Source of the DNA: Haladaptatus paucihalophilus DX253
Lineage (GTDB): Archaea > Halobacteriota > Halobacteria > Halobacteriales > Haladaptataceae
DNA length: 64,000 nucleotides
Assembly: GCF_000376445.1 (NCBI RefSeq)
Contig: NZ_AQXI01000001.1
Span: 1-64,000, forward strand
Direction of reading: 5' to 3'
Shown here: in pieces, positions 34,011 to 43,232 of the stretch
Layout: every line of letters starts with the position of its first letter
Position numbering within the stretch: the first letter of the stretch is position 1
The notes under the pieces: generated by a model
Told to the model about the DNA's origin: nothing
Database searches by the model: none
What the model saw: only the letters and a program-made list of their open reading frames with translations
Position numbers and translations under genes: made by a program

Positions 34011-35270
34011 TTATCGCATATCGTCGTACACGGCCAGCGCGGCCTTTCGCCCGCTCTCCATCGCGGCGTTGAGCGACGAGGCCTCCGTGTAGTCCCCGGC
34101 GAGATACACCGATTCGTCGCCGGTTCGGTTGCCGGGGAGACCGTCGAACACTCCCGGCGGCTGGGCGAACTGCGCGAACTCGATGCGGTCCGTGTGCAGG
34201 CGTTCGAGGTTCGGGAACTGCCGGTCGGGGAACCACTGCCGGAGCGTCTTCCGGACCTTCCCCGCGAGTTCGTCGTCCGACTCCGCGGGCGTCCCGAGAA
34301 ACGTCGCAGAGAACAGCTCCCAGTCGTCGGGTGCGAACTCGGGTGCGACGACCGACAACGGCACGATTTCGTTCGGCGCGTCGTCCCCGACGTTGAGCAC
34401 GATTCTGTTCCCGCCGGGGAGCGGTTCGTCGTGGGCGAAATACTGGGTGACACAGCCGCGTGCGTCGGTCGGAATCGACTCGACACCCGTCAGTTCGCGG
34501 GCGGATTTCGGGTCGGTGGCGACGATGGCCGCGTCGGCGGTGACGGTTTCGCCGCCGACCTCGACGCTCACCTCGTCGTCCGTCGATTCGACCGCCGACA
34601 CTCCCTCTCCGAGGTGAATCGTCGCGCCAGCGAGCCGCGCCGACTCGGCCAATTGGTTGGAAATCGCACCCATGCCGTCGGCGGGAACGGCGATTTTACC
34701 CGTCGAGAGCATCTTGAACGTGAATTCGAACACCTTCTTCGAGGTCGCAAGCGACCTGTCGAGGGTGATGCCGCCGTAGAACGGCCCGGCGAAGTTCTCG
34801 CGGAAGGAGTCGGAAAAACCCCGTGCGCGGAGGTACTCCTCGATGGACTGATCCTCGCCCGAAAAAATCTCGCGCGTCGGCTTGCGGGCCAGCTCCCGTC
34901 GAAGTCGAAGGGTTCGGAGTTTGTCGCGGAAGCGGACCTCCCGGTTCGTCGCCGACCCGAACAGCGCGCCCGGGTCACGAATCGGGTCCGCCAGTACCGA
35001 CCGACGACCGGGACGGGCGAGCACCGCGCCGGGTGCGAAGTACCGCAAATCGAGGTCGCCGTAGTCGAGTTCCCGCCGCGCGGCGGGATAGGCCGTAAAG
35101 AGCACCTGAAATCCGCGGTCGAGGACGAATCCGTTTTCGTATCGCGTCCGCACTCGACCGCCGACGTCCGGCCCGCGTTCGAACACCTGTACGTCGAGTC
35201 CTAACCGAGCGAGATGTCGGGCGGCGACGAGTCCCGCGAGACCCGCCCCGGCGACGATGACAGTGGTCAT
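34011..35270 (-). CDS. FAD-dependent oxidoreductase of the phytoene desaturase/protoporphyrinogen oxidase type
   Basis: 419 residues. N-terminal Rossmann motif VIVAGAGLAGLVAARHLA, then ERGPDVGGRVRT; C-terminal FAD-binding segment VYLAGDYTEASSLNAAMESG. The middle part matches amine-oxidase-like flavoproteins such as carotenoid or haem-related oxidases. The exact substrate cannot be assigned; carotenoid genes are not nearby. Convergent with the metallophosphoesterase. Confidence 0.88.
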   Translation of the reverse strand: MTTVIVAGAGLAGLVAARHLARLGLDVQVFERGPDVGGRVRTRYENGFVLDRGFQVLFTAYPAARRELDYGDLDLRYFAPGAVLARPGRRSVLADPIRDPGALFGSATNREVRFRDKLRTLRLRRELARKPTREIFSGEDQSIEEYLRARGFSDSFRENFAGPFYGGITLDRSLATSKKVFEFTFKMLSTGKIAVPADGMGAISNQLAESARLAGATIHLGEGVSAVESTDDEVSVEVGGETVTADAAIVATDPKSARELTGVESIPTDARGCVTQYFAHDEPLPGGNRIVLNVGDDAPNEIVPLSVVAPEFAPDDWELFSATFLGTPAESDDELAGKVRKTLRQWFPDRQFPNLERLHTDRIEFAQFAQPPGVFDGLPGNRTGDESVYLAGDYTEASSLNAAMESGRKAALAVYDDMR

Positions 35271-35339
35271 GGAGGATGGTCGGTCGTCCGTAATAAACGT
35301 CTCTCGGCCGACCTGGTTAGGGAGCCGAACCGAGGGCCC

Positions 35340-35969
35340 CTACCGTGACGTCCGCAGCGATTCGATTTCCGCGGCGAACTGCGTTCCGTCCGGGAGGTCG
35401 GAACACGGGTACCACGACACGTTCTCGATGGCCGCCGCAGTTGGTCGAATCGCCCCGCCGACCCGACGGGCGACGAATCCGGCCTGCAACACCGGCACGT
35501 GGACGCCGTTCCCGTAGTCGAACCGGAGCGTTTCGGTGAACAGCAGGTCGGTGACGTCGCACTCGATGCCGGTCTCCTCGCGGGTTTCCCGCTCGGCGGT
35601 TTCGGCGACCGATTCGACGGGTTCGCGGCGTCCGCCGCTCGCTTTTTCCGAAGCGCGGAGCGCTTCGCCCTGCTCACGGTATTCACCGTTCACTTTCTTC
35701 GAGGTGCTACGCACCTCGCCTTTCCCTCCCGGCGGTTCCCACACCGACGAGTGGCCGGAGTCCTGTACCAACAAAACGCGTCCGTCCTCGACGACGAAAC
35801 AGACCGCGACCCACGGAAATATCTCGTCCGGCGTCGCCGGGAAGTCGTACTCCGCGACGCCGGTGACGGGACGAACCCGGTGTGGAGCGTCGCCCCACCG
35901 TTCCGAAAGGGCTTCGCGGCGGGTTTCGGCGCGGTCGGCGAGCACGGACCGGACGGCTTCCGGTTTCAT
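35340..35969 (-). CDS. Nudix hydrolase with a long insert before the Nudix helix
   Basis: 209 residues. The Nudix box is split: WEPPGGKGE at about 77-85, then an extra segment of about 30 residues (SKKVNGEYREQGEALRASEKASGGRR), then ESVAETAERETREETGIE. In ordinary family members GG and the helix are adjacent in sequence (about eight residues). The insert is encoded by a palindrome-rich stretch (35622-35717). It keeps the frame, so the enzyme may still fold with a loop. The C-terminal half is a normal Nudix beta-fold. Start at MKPEAVRSVL rather than the longer upstream frame. Confidence 0.85.
   Translation of the reverse strand: MKPEAVRSVLADRAETRREALSERWGDAPHRVRPVTGVAEYDFPATPDEIFPWVAVCFVVEDGRVLLVQDSGHSSVWEPPGGKGEVRSTSKKVNGEYREQGEALRASEKASGGRREPVESVAETAERETREETGIECDVTDLLFTETLRFDYGNGVHVPVLQAGFVARRVGGAIRPTAAAIENVSWYPCSDLPDGTQFAAEIESLRTSR
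35622..35717. repeat. Palindrome-rich in-frame insert inside the Nudix gene
   Basis: About 96 bases, a multiple of three. It holds two perfect short hairpins: GAAGCGC-GGA-GCGCTTC (about 35670-35686) and, just at its right edge, GAGGTGC-TAC-GCACCTC. Codon use is less typical than the flanks. It looks like a small palindromic element inserted without breaking the frame; boundaries are estimated from protein family comparison and are approximate. Confidence 0.5.
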
Positions 35970-36046
35970 ATCCGACAGTTGCGGTGCAGGGGCAAAAGGG
36001 ACGGGGGATGAACAGGGCTTAGTGGTCCGCCTTCCCACCTTCGGGC

Positions 36047-37240
36047 ATGGAGACGACGGACGCATTCATCGGACTGACGTGCGTAGACTGCGGGGAGACG
36101 TTCGACGCCGACGAGGGGACACACCGCTGTCCCGACTGCGGCGGCATCCTCGACCCGGACTACGACTACGACGAAATCGACGTGTCGCGTGCGGACCTCG
36201 AATCCCGCCCGTTCGAGACGATGTGGAAGTACGCGGAACTGCTACCGTTCACCCGCGAGTCGGCGGTGACGATGGACGAGGGAGCCACGCCGCTCGTCGA
36301 GTGTCCGAACCTCGCCGAGGAGATGGGCGTCGGGCGCGTCCTGTTCAAGGACGAGGGGCGCAACCCGACGGGGACGTTCAAGGACCGCGGTCAGACGATG
36401 GCCGTGACCGCGGCGGCCCAACACGGCGCGACGGACATCGCGCTCGCTTCGGCCGGAAACGCCGGGCAATCCGCCGCGGCGTACGCCGCCCGCGCCGACC
36501 TCGAATCGCACGTCTTCCTCCCGACGCGCGCCGGGTTCACGAACAAGGCGATGGTTAACGTCCACGGCGGCGACATGACCGTCGTCGAGGGGCGCATCGG
36601 CGACGCGGGAGCGGCCTACGCCGACGCGATGGAGGAGGAAGACGACTGGTACTCCGTCAAGACGTTCGTCACGCCCTATCGCCACGAGGGAAAGAAGACG
36701 ATGTTCTACGAAATCGCCGAACAGATGGACTGGGAGGTCCCGGACGCCATCGTCTACCCGACCGGCGGCGGCGTCGGTCTCGTCGGAATGCACAAGGCCG
36801 CAACGGAGTTCCGCGACTTGGGACTGACCGACGACCTCCCGTCGATGTACGCCGCCCAAGCGACCGGGTGTGCGCCCATCGTGAAGGCGTGGGACGAAGG
36901 AAAGGACGTTCACGAGGCGTGGGAAACGCCGGACACCATCTGCGGCGGCATCGAGATTCCCGACCCCGGCGCGAGCCCGCTCATCCTCGACGCGCTCCGC
37001 GAGAGCGACGGCGGCGCGGTGGCGACCAGCGACGAGGACATCCTCGATTCGGCGGTCGCGGTTGCACAGAAGGAGGGCCTGGAGATGGGCGCGACATGCG
37101 CCGCCGCCGCGAGCGGGGCGTGGGAACTCGCCCAGCAGGGAGAGTTCGGCGAGGACGACACCGTCGTCATCCTCAACACCGGCGAGGGCAACAAGGACGA
37201 CGACGTGCTCCGCAGTCACCTGATGGGCATGGGAATCTGA
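36047..37240 (+). CDS. thrC: Threonine synthase
   Basis: 397 residues. PLP enzyme that turns O-phosphohomoserine into threonine. An N-terminal zinc ribbon (Cys12, Cys15, Cys28, Cys31) precedes the catalytic domain; the PLP lysine is Lys112 in GTFKDRG, and the phosphate loop is PTGGGVGL. It is the archaeal short type. Divergent from the Nudix gene, with starts about 80 bases apart. Confidence 0.95.
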   Translation: METTDAFIGLTCVDCGETFDADEGTHRCPDCGGILDPDYDYDEIDVSRADLESRPFETMWKYAELLPFTRESAVTMDEGATPLVECPNLAEEMGVGRVLFKDEGRNPTGTFKDRGQTMAVTAAAQHGATDIALASAGNAGQSAAAYAARADLESHVFLPTRAGFTNKAMVNVHGGDMTVVEGRIGDAGAAYADAMEEEDDWYSVKTFVTPYRHEGKKTMFYEIAEQMDWEVPDAIVYPTGGGVGLVGMHKAATEFRDLGLTDDLPSMYAAQATGCAPIVKAWDEGKDVHEAWETPDTICGGIEIPDPGASPLILDALRESDGGAVATSDEDILDSAVAVAQKEGLEMGATCAAAASGAWELAQQGEFGEDDTVVILNTGEGNKDDDVLRSHLMGMGI

Positions 37241-37385
37241 GGCGGAACTCACATCGTCGCCATTTTCGACCGTAGATTTATATCAGAAGCCGGGGACAGC
37301 ACGGCCCGGATGTCGAAAGAAATAACAGAGAATGACCGCGTGGTTCTTAGGACGGAAACGTTCCTCGAATCCTATTCCGACCCCT

Positions 37386-38528
37386 TCAGAGCAGGTCGCT
37401 CTCGACCAACCGCTCGACCGCTTCCTCGATTCGCTCCAAGTTCGCCGCGTAGGAGACGCGAGCGTAGCCGGGCGCGCCGAATGCGCTGCCCGGAACGGTA
37501 GCGACGTGCGCCTGCTCCAGCGCGTCCTCGCACCACTGCTGGTCGTCTTCGGCCACGGGAATCATCAGATAGAACGCACCGTCCGGCGTTCCGGCGTCCA
37601 CGCCGTGCTGTTTCAACAGGGCGACGAGGCGGTCGCGGCGCTCGTGGAACGCCTCGACCATCTCGCTCACGTCGTCCTCGGTGTTCCGGAGGGCTTCGAC
37701 GCCCGCGCGTTGGACGAAGTTCGTCGCCGACGAGACGGAGTGCGAGTGGAGTTTCGCCGCTTGCGAGACGAGTTCCTCCGGGGCGGCGAGGTAGCCGAGC
37801 CGCCAGCCGGTCATCGAGTAGGCTTTCGAGAAGCCGTTGACCGTGATGGTGCGCTCGTACATTCCGTCGAGCGTGGCGAGGCTGGTGCACTCCGCGCCGT
37901 AGGTGATCCGCTCGTAAATCTCGTCGCTGATGACCGTGATGTCGTGTTCGACCGCCAAGTCGCGGACGCCTTCCAGTGCGGCGTCGGAGTAGACCGCGCC
38001 GGTCGGGTTCGACGGCGAGTTGACGATGAGCAGTTCGGTGTCGTCCGAGACGGCCGCAGAGAGGTCGTCGAGAGCGGGTTCGAGTTTGAAGTCGTGCGGC
38101 GCGAGGTCCACGCGGTTCAGGTCGCCGCCCGCGAGTTTCACCATCGCCTCGTAGGACACCCACGCGGGGTCGAGGAGGACGACCTCGTCCCCGTCGTCCA
38201 CGACCGTCTGTACCGTCTCGTAGAGCGCCTGCTTCGCGCCGGGCGTGACGATGACGTTATCCGCCTCGTACGGCAGACCGTCGTCCTGCAGTTTCGCCGC
38301 GATAGCCTCGCGGAGTTCGGGGACGCCCTTGGACGGCGGGTAGCCCGTGTGACCTTCCTCCATCGCTGTTTCGGCGGCGTCAACGACGTTCGCCGGGGTC
38401 GGGAAGTCCGGTTCCCCGACGCTCAGGTCGATGACGTCTACGCCGTCGGCTTCCAGTTCCGACGCGAGGCTGCTGATAGCGAGCGTCGCGCTCGGTTCGA
38501 CACGTTGAATCCTGTCGGAAAAGTCCAT
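37386..38528 (-). CDS. Class I PLP-dependent aminotransferase (aspartate aminotransferase-like)
   Basis: 380 residues. The PLP lysine is Lys235 in NGFSKAYSMTGWRLGY; NPTG at about 174-177 and the substrate-binding Arg near the C-terminus (GYARVSYA) are in place. The family makes aspartate or aromatic amino acids. Its ATG shares one base with the stop of ribH (TAATG), so it follows ribH in one transcript. Confidence 0.92.
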   Translation of the reverse strand: MDFSDRIQRVEPSATLAISSLASELEADGVDVIDLSVGEPDFPTPANVVDAAETAMEEGHTGYPPSKGVPELREAIAAKLQDDGLPYEADNVIVTPGAKQALYETVQTVVDDGDEVVLLDPAWVSYEAMVKLAGGDLNRVDLAPHDFKLEPALDDLSAAVSDDTELLIVNSPSNPTGAVYSDAALEGVRDLAVEHDITVISDEIYERITYGAECTSLATLDGMYERTITVNGFSKAYSMTGWRLGYLAAPEELVSQAAKLHSHSVSSATNFVQRAGVEALRNTEDDVSEMVEAFHERRDRLVALLKQHGVDAGTPDGAFYLMIPVAEDDQQWCEDALEQAHVATVPGSAFGAPGYARVSYAANLERIEEAVERLVESDLL

Positions 38529-38932
38529 TATTGTAGTTCCTCCACTAAGTCGAGTGCACCTTCGACCGCCCGTGCACCGTAGTCGGTACGCTCTCGGGCC
38601 TCCGCCGCGGACATGCCGGGGCCGGTGATGCCGAGTGCGACCGGCGTGTCCCGGTTCAGGCTGACGTCGGTGAGTTTCTGCGTCGTTGCGGTCGTGATAA
38701 CGTGGTCGTGGTCGGTGTCGCCGGTGATGACGGCACCGAGGACCGCAACCCCGTCGATGTCGTCCCGGCGGGCGAGTCGGTCCGCCGCGAGCGGCGAATC
38801 GTACGCGCCGGGGACGTGTAGCGTTTCGACGATTTCTGCACCTCGCTCGGCGGCAGCCTCGCGCGCCGACTCCTCCATCTGCTCCGTTATCGGCGCGTTG
38901 AACTCCGCGACGACGAGTCCGAGCGTTACCAT
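38528..38932 (-). CDS. ribH: 6,7-dimethyl-8-ribityllumazine synthase
   Basis: 134 residues. It condenses the pyrimidine and butanone-phosphate precursors in riboflavin synthesis. Motifs: VAEFN near the start, VPGAYDSP (PGA-S/F-like), AVLGAVITGDTDHDH with the catalytic His, and TPVALGI. Archaeal short type. The upstream frame is open for hundreds of bases but only as an antisense shadow of the membrane protein gene. Confidence 0.95.
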   Translation of the reverse strand: MVTLGLVVAEFNAPITEQMEESAREAAAERGAEIVETLHVPGAYDSPLAADRLARRDDIDGVAVLGAVITGDTDHDHVITTATTQKLTDVSLNRDTPVALGITGPGMSAAEARERTDYGARAVEGALDLVEELQ

Positions 38933-39013
38933 GTGTGGCGGGAAGCCAGCACGGCTAAAAGAACTACCGCTCTCCGCAAGGCTTGTATCCCCCCTGCGTC
39001 TTGAGGGAAAACA

Positions 39014-40765
39014 ATGAGTTCGAGCGAACACCCGCTTTCCGGGTGGACGGCCCGAAATCGGGGTTTCGCTTCCATCTGTGCGGTCACGGTTGTCGCGCTG
39101 GTGCTCCGACTGTTCGCCCTCGGAGACCGGTTCGCCCATTGGGACGAAGCTCGCGTCGGCTACTGGATTCTCAGGTATCAGAAAACCGGCATCTGGCACT
39201 ACCACGCCGACATCCACGGCCCGTTCTTCCCGCAAGTGAACAGCGTCCTCTTCGAACTGTTCGGCGCGAGCGACTTCATGGCGCGGCTGCCCGTCGCGCT
39301 CGTCACCGGCCTGCTCCCCCTCGCGGCGTGGTTGTACCGCGACCACCTCCGCGACTCCGAACTGGTCGCCTTCGCGCTCCTGCTCGCGGTCAATCCGGTC
39401 GCGCTCTACTACTCTCGGGTCATGCGGTACGACATGCTTCTCGCGGCGTTCATGGTGTTCGCGCTCGGCTTCTACCTCCGTGCGCAGGCGACGGGGAAGG
39501 CGAGGTACCTGTACGCCGGAACGCTGGCGTTGGCGCTCGGCTTCACGACGAAGGAAAACGCCCTGCTCTACGTCGCCTCGTGGCTCGGCGCGGCCGTCCT
39601 GTTGTTCGACCATCGGTTGTTCCTCGCGCGGAACTACGACCGAGAATGGACGGGGACGTTCGTCGATACCGTCACCGAAACGGGGCGGGGCCTCCTCCGA
39701 TTCGCCCCCCACATCGCCCTGTGTGTGGTGGAGTTCTTCGTCGTCATCGTCTACTTCTACGCCCCGCGGACGAACGGCACCAGCGGTCCCGGACTGTGGA
39801 AAGCCGTCTCCAACCCGAGTATGTTCGGCGCGGTGATTTCGGAAGCGACGGTCGGGTCGTGGAACGAGTTCACCGGCCAGTGGGTCAAGAGTCAGGGCCA
39901 CGCCTACCTCCCGTATCTCGAGCACTTCATCGCCGTCCTGGAACAGGGCGCGTTCGTGGTGGTCGTCCTCGCGGTTCTGGGCTTCCTCGCGGCGCGGTAC
40001 GTCGATGACCGTCCGCGCGACCTCGTTTCGTTCGCGTTCTACTGGGGCGCTGTGAGCGTCCTCGGCTACCCGCTCGTGACTGACATTCAGGCCGGATGGG
40101 TGACCGTCCACGCCATCGTCCCGCTGATGATTCCCGCGGCGGTCGGCGCGAGCATCATCTACCACTGGGGTCGGGAGGCGTACGAGGACGACGACACGTT
40201 CTCGACCGCCGCCGCGGGCGTCATCGCGCTCTTCCTCGTCGTGCAGGTCGCGTTCCCGGCGATAACGGTGGTGTATCTCCACCCGCAGGACGCGAACGCG
40301 CCGGGACTGTTCGGCGGCCAACACCACAACGACATCGTGCAGTGGGGTCAACCCGCTGACGGAATCAAGCCGACGATGGAGAAGGTACAGCGTGTCTCGC
40401 AGGCGAACCGGGAAGGAACCGACGTGTTGTACTACGGCTATCTGAACGAGGACAGTTCGTACGTTTTCTACGTCCCGAACGAGGACGGAAATACCGACTA
40501 TCGCAACAATGGCGGCTGGTACAACCGCCTCCCGCTCCCGTGGTACACCGAGATGGTGGACGCGAACGTGGACAGCACGCTGGACAACGAATCCCTCCAA
40601 ACCCGCCAACCGCCGGTCGTCATCACGCGAGCGTCGCGCAAGGAGGACGTCGAGAAGTACCTCGACGGCTATCGCGTCTACGACCACGAACTCACGCTCT
40701 GGGGCGCGCCGACGACGATTTATATCAAGGAAAGCGCGCTTCGGGAAGCGAACCGGGCCGCGTAA
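39014..40765 (+). CDS. Agl23-like flippase-associated membrane protein (TIGR03663 family)
   Basis: 583 residues with about 12 hydrophobic helices and a C-terminal extracytoplasmic domain of about 150 residues. The N-terminal DRFAHWDEARVGYW segment and HGPFFPQ loop are like GT39/GT-C glycosyltransferases, with an acidic residue in the first external loop. Haloarchaeal members of this family have been named Agl23 and linked to flipping or presentation of lipid-linked sugars for N-glycosylation. No other glycosylation gene is adjacent; the assignment is by family resemblance. Confidence 0.82.
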   Translation: MSSSEHPLSGWTARNRGFASICAVTVVALVLRLFALGDRFAHWDEARVGYWILRYQKTGIWHYHADIHGPFFPQVNSVLFELFGASDFMARLPVALVTGLLPLAAWLYRDHLRDSELVAFALLLAVNPVALYYSRVMRYDMLLAAFMVFALGFYLRAQATGKARYLYAGTLALALGFTTKENALLYVASWLGAAVLLFDHRLFLARNYDREWTGTFVDTVTETGRGLLRFAPHIALCVVEFFVVIVYFYAPRTNGTSGPGLWKAVSNPSMFGAVISEATVGSWNEFTGQWVKSQGHAYLPYLEHFIAVLEQGAFVVVVLAVLGFLAARYVDDRPRDLVSFAFYWGAVSVLGYPLVTDIQAGWVTVHAIVPLMIPAAVGASIIYHWGREAYEDDDTFSTAAAGVIALFLVVQVAFPAITVVYLHPQDANAPGLFGGQHHNDIVQWGQPADGIKPTMEKVQRVSQANREGTDVLYYGYLNEDSSYVFYVPNEDGNTDYRNNGGWYNRLPLPWYTEMVDANVDSTLDNESLQTRQPPVVITRASRKEDVEKYLDGYRVYDHELTLWGAPTTIYIKESALREANRAA

Positions 40766-40852
40766 TCCATCCGCGAACCGATACACGTTCGTGCTCATTT
40801 CCCGTCCGAGTTGGCAAATCTTATGCACCCACAGGGATAGCCTTCGGACGAC

Positions 40853-42019
40853 ATGGTTACGGCATCACCGCTCACCCTCGGCGTCGTCGGCGGCGGGCAA
40901 CTCGGTCGGATGCTCGCGGAGGCGGCATCGCCGCTCGGCGTCGAACTGGTCGTCCTCGACCCGACGCCGGACTGTCCCGCGTCGTTGGTCGCTCGGGACC
41001 AAATCGTCGGCGACTTCGACGACGAGGAGGCGATTCGAGAACTGGCGGAGCGAAGCGACGCGCTGACCTTCGAAATCGAACTCGCCGACCCCGACGTGCT
41101 CGAAGCGGTCGGCGAGGAGTACGACGTTCCGGTCCACCCCGACCCGGCCACGCTTCGAACCATTCAGGACAAACTCGTCCAGAAGCGCGCACTGCAGGAC
41201 CGCGGAATTCCGGTCCCCGACTTCCGCCCCGTCGATTCCCGCGAGGACCTCCTCGAAGCGGGCGAGGAGTTCGGCTACCCGATGATGCTGAAAGCGCGGC
41301 GCGGCGGCTACGACGGGCGCGGAAACGTCCCCGTCGAGGACGAGGACGACGTGGACAACGCGCTCTCGCAAGTCTCGGGCGAGTTGATGGTCGAGGAGTT
41401 CGTCCCCTTCGAGCGCGAACTCTCGGTCATCGCCGTCAAGGGCGACGACGAGGTGGCGACGTTCCCCGTCGGGGAGAACGTCCACGAGGAGGAAATCCTT
41501 CGGCAGACGGTCGTTCCCGCGCGGACCTCCGACGAGGTTCGGGAGCGCGCCGAGGACGTCGCCCGCGAGGTTCTTTCGGCACTCTCCGGGAGAGGGACGT
41601 ACGGAATCGAGCTATTTGAAGGGGAAGACGGGGATATTTCGGTCAACGAAATCGCACCCCGACCGCACAACTCCGGTCACTACACCATCGAAGGCGCGCT
41701 GACCTCGCAGTTCGAACAGCACGCCCGCGGCGTCCTCGGGTATCCGCTTGGCGCGACGGACCTCCGCGGTCCGGTCGTGAGTTCGAACATCCTCGGCGAC
41801 GTCGACGAACCCGAAACCGCCGCCCTCTCCGGGGTCGAGGGAGTCCTCTCGAGCGACGGCGCGGCGTTCCACTGGTACGGCAAACGCCAAGTCCGCCCGC
41901 TCCGGAAGATGGGACACGTCACGCTCGTCGGCGACGACCTCGATGCGGACGACGAATCGACGCTCACCGACCTGCTCGAAGAGGCGCGCGAACTCACCGA
42001 CTCACTCACGTTCCAATGA
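40853..42019 (+). CDS. purK: N5-carboxyaminoimidazole ribonucleotide synthase
   Basis: 388 residues, ATP-grasp enzyme that carboxylates AIR with bicarbonate. LGVVGGGQLGRML at the N-terminus, the ATP-grasp core KARRGGYDGRGN, VEEFVPFERELS and the end NEIAPRPHNSGH are diagnostic. It overlaps purE by four bases. Together with purL, two loci of the purine pathway are in the window. Confidence 0.97.
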   Translation: MVTASPLTLGVVGGGQLGRMLAEAASPLGVELVVLDPTPDCPASLVARDQIVGDFDDEEAIRELAERSDALTFEIELADPDVLEAVGEEYDVPVHPDPATLRTIQDKLVQKRALQDRGIPVPDFRPVDSREDLLEAGEEFGYPMMLKARRGGYDGRGNVPVEDEDDVDNALSQVSGELMVEEFVPFERELSVIAVKGDDEVATFPVGENVHEEEILRQTVVPARTSDEVRERAEDVAREVLSALSGRGTYGIELFEGEDGDISVNEIAPRPHNSGHYTIEGALTSQFEQHARGVLGYPLGATDLRGPVVSSNILGDVDEPETAALSGVEGVLSSDGAAFHWYGKRQVRPLRKMGHVTLVGDDLDADDESTLTDLLEEARELTDSLTFQ

Positions 42020-42636
42020 CCACCGCAGAATCAGTTACGACGCTCATCGAACAGTTCGAAGCCGAGGCGAACCGCGACCGACCGACGGAGGAGACGCCCG
42101 AAGTCGGCATCATCATGGGGAGCGACTCCGACTTGGACGTGATGTCGGGCGCCTACGACGCGCTCACCGAACTCGGTTTCGAGGAAGTGACGGACGTCGA
42201 GAACCCGCCCGAATCGCGGTTCACGTTCGAAACCTACGTCGTCTCGGCCCACCGAACCCCCGAGTTGATGTACAGTTACGCGAAGACGGCCGAAGCACGC
42301 GGATTGGACGTCATCATCGCCGGGGCGGGCGGGAAGTCCGCCGACCTCCCCAACATGACGGCCTCGCTCGCGTACCCGCTTCCCGTGGTCGGCGTTCCCG
42401 TCCAGGAAAAATCCGTCTCGTCGGTTATCGGCATGCCGACCGGCGCGCCCATCGTCGCGGTGGACGCGGGCAAATCGTTCAACGCGGCGCTTTCCGCGGT
42501 GCAAATCCTCGCGCGTGAACACGACGACCTTCGGAAACGACTGGTTACCTACCACGACGAGTTACAGATGGACGTCGGTGCGGTATCTCGCCGCCTGCAC
42601 GAGGAGGGCACGCCGTCGTTCCGCGACGGCGAATAA
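42016..42636 (+). CDS. purE: N5-carboxyaminoimidazole ribonucleotide mutase
   Basis: 206 residues. The core MGSDSDLDVM, SAHRTPE, AGAGGKSADLPNM and GVPVQ form the active site that moves the carboxylate to C4 of AIR. An N-terminal extension of about 30 residues before GIIMGSDSD is present, as in haloarchaeal homologues. Starts within the purK stop codon. Confidence 0.97.
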   Translation: MTTAESVTTLIEQFEAEANRDRPTEETPEVGIIMGSDSDLDVMSGAYDALTELGFEEVTDVENPPESRFTFETYVVSAHRTPELMYSYAKTAEARGLDVIIAGAGGKSADLPNMTASLAYPLPVVGVPVQEKSVSSVIGMPTGAPIVAVDAGKSFNAALSAVQILAREHDDLRKRLVTYHDELQMDVGAVSRRLHEEGTPSFRDGE

Positions 42637-42776
42637 CGGGTATCTTTTCCGCATATACCATCGTTCAGTACATACCTTTCGTCGGTAAGAAAGGGTGCGT
42701 TACTGAATAGAAAGCGTCAGTTGCCGGAATGCGGGCGGGAGCGGCGCTGTCCGGCCAGAATCTCAAGAATCAACGC

Positions 42777-42814
42777 TTATAGGGGTGCGCTCACAAAACA
42801 CCGCCTGCTAGGAG
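42777..42814 (+). promoter_or_regulatory. nuo operon promoter and ribosome-binding site
   Basis: TTATAG at 42777-42782 is placed about 45 bases before the nuoA ATG, which predicts a leader of about 20 bases. That leader contains GGAG at 42811-42814, ten bases before the ATG, a plausible Shine-Dalgarno site. Several later nuo genes also have GGAGGTGA-like sites. Confidence 0.5.
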
Positions 42815-42824
42815 AAAACCGGTA

Positions 42825-43232
42825 ATGAATCCATGGGTAGCCATTGGCGCGCTAGTGCTGGTGGGCCTCGCCATACCATTCAGTATGATGGCTGTGTCGA
42901 GTCTCCTCAGACCGAGCGTGCCTGAACAGGGAAAATCCGCCACCTACGAGAGCGGTGAAATTCCAACCGGGACGACGCGCATTCGGTTCAACATCCAATA
43001 CTACATGGTTGCGCTGCTGTTCGTCGTCTTCGACATCGAGACGGTCCTCATCTTCCCTTGGACCGTCATCTATCGCAACGCTATCGACAGCGGCGTCAGC
43101 CTTGCGACGGTGCTCGTCCCGATGTTGGTTTTCATCGCGGTTCTCGTCGTCGGGCTCGCGTGGGCCTGGCGCAACGGAGCGGTGCGGTGGGTTCGTAGCC
43201 CCCGCGGAACGCAACGGAGTATGGAACAATGA
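42825..43232 (+). CDS. nuoA: NADH-quinone oxidoreductase-like complex, subunit A
   Basis: 135 residues, three helices. First gene of the eleven-gene nuo operon. The conserved acidic loop SATYESGEIPTGTTRIRFNIQYY and the second helix with FDIETV are in place. Stops four bases into the nuoB ATG. In haloarchaea this complex lacks the NADH-input module, so the electron donor is not NADH by that route. Confidence 0.95.
   Translation: MNPWVAIGALVLVGLAIPFSMMAVSSLLRPSVPEQGKSATYESGEIPTGTTRIRFNIQYYMVALLFVVFDIETVLIFPWTVIYRNAIDSGVSLATVLVPMLVFIAVLVVGLAWAWRNGAVRWVRSPRGTQRSMEQ

Noticed and set aside
42660-42720. AT-rich stretch before nuoA considered as a separate gene or RNA
   Set aside because: It contains only possible promoter elements and no open frame with codon bias or stable hairpin.
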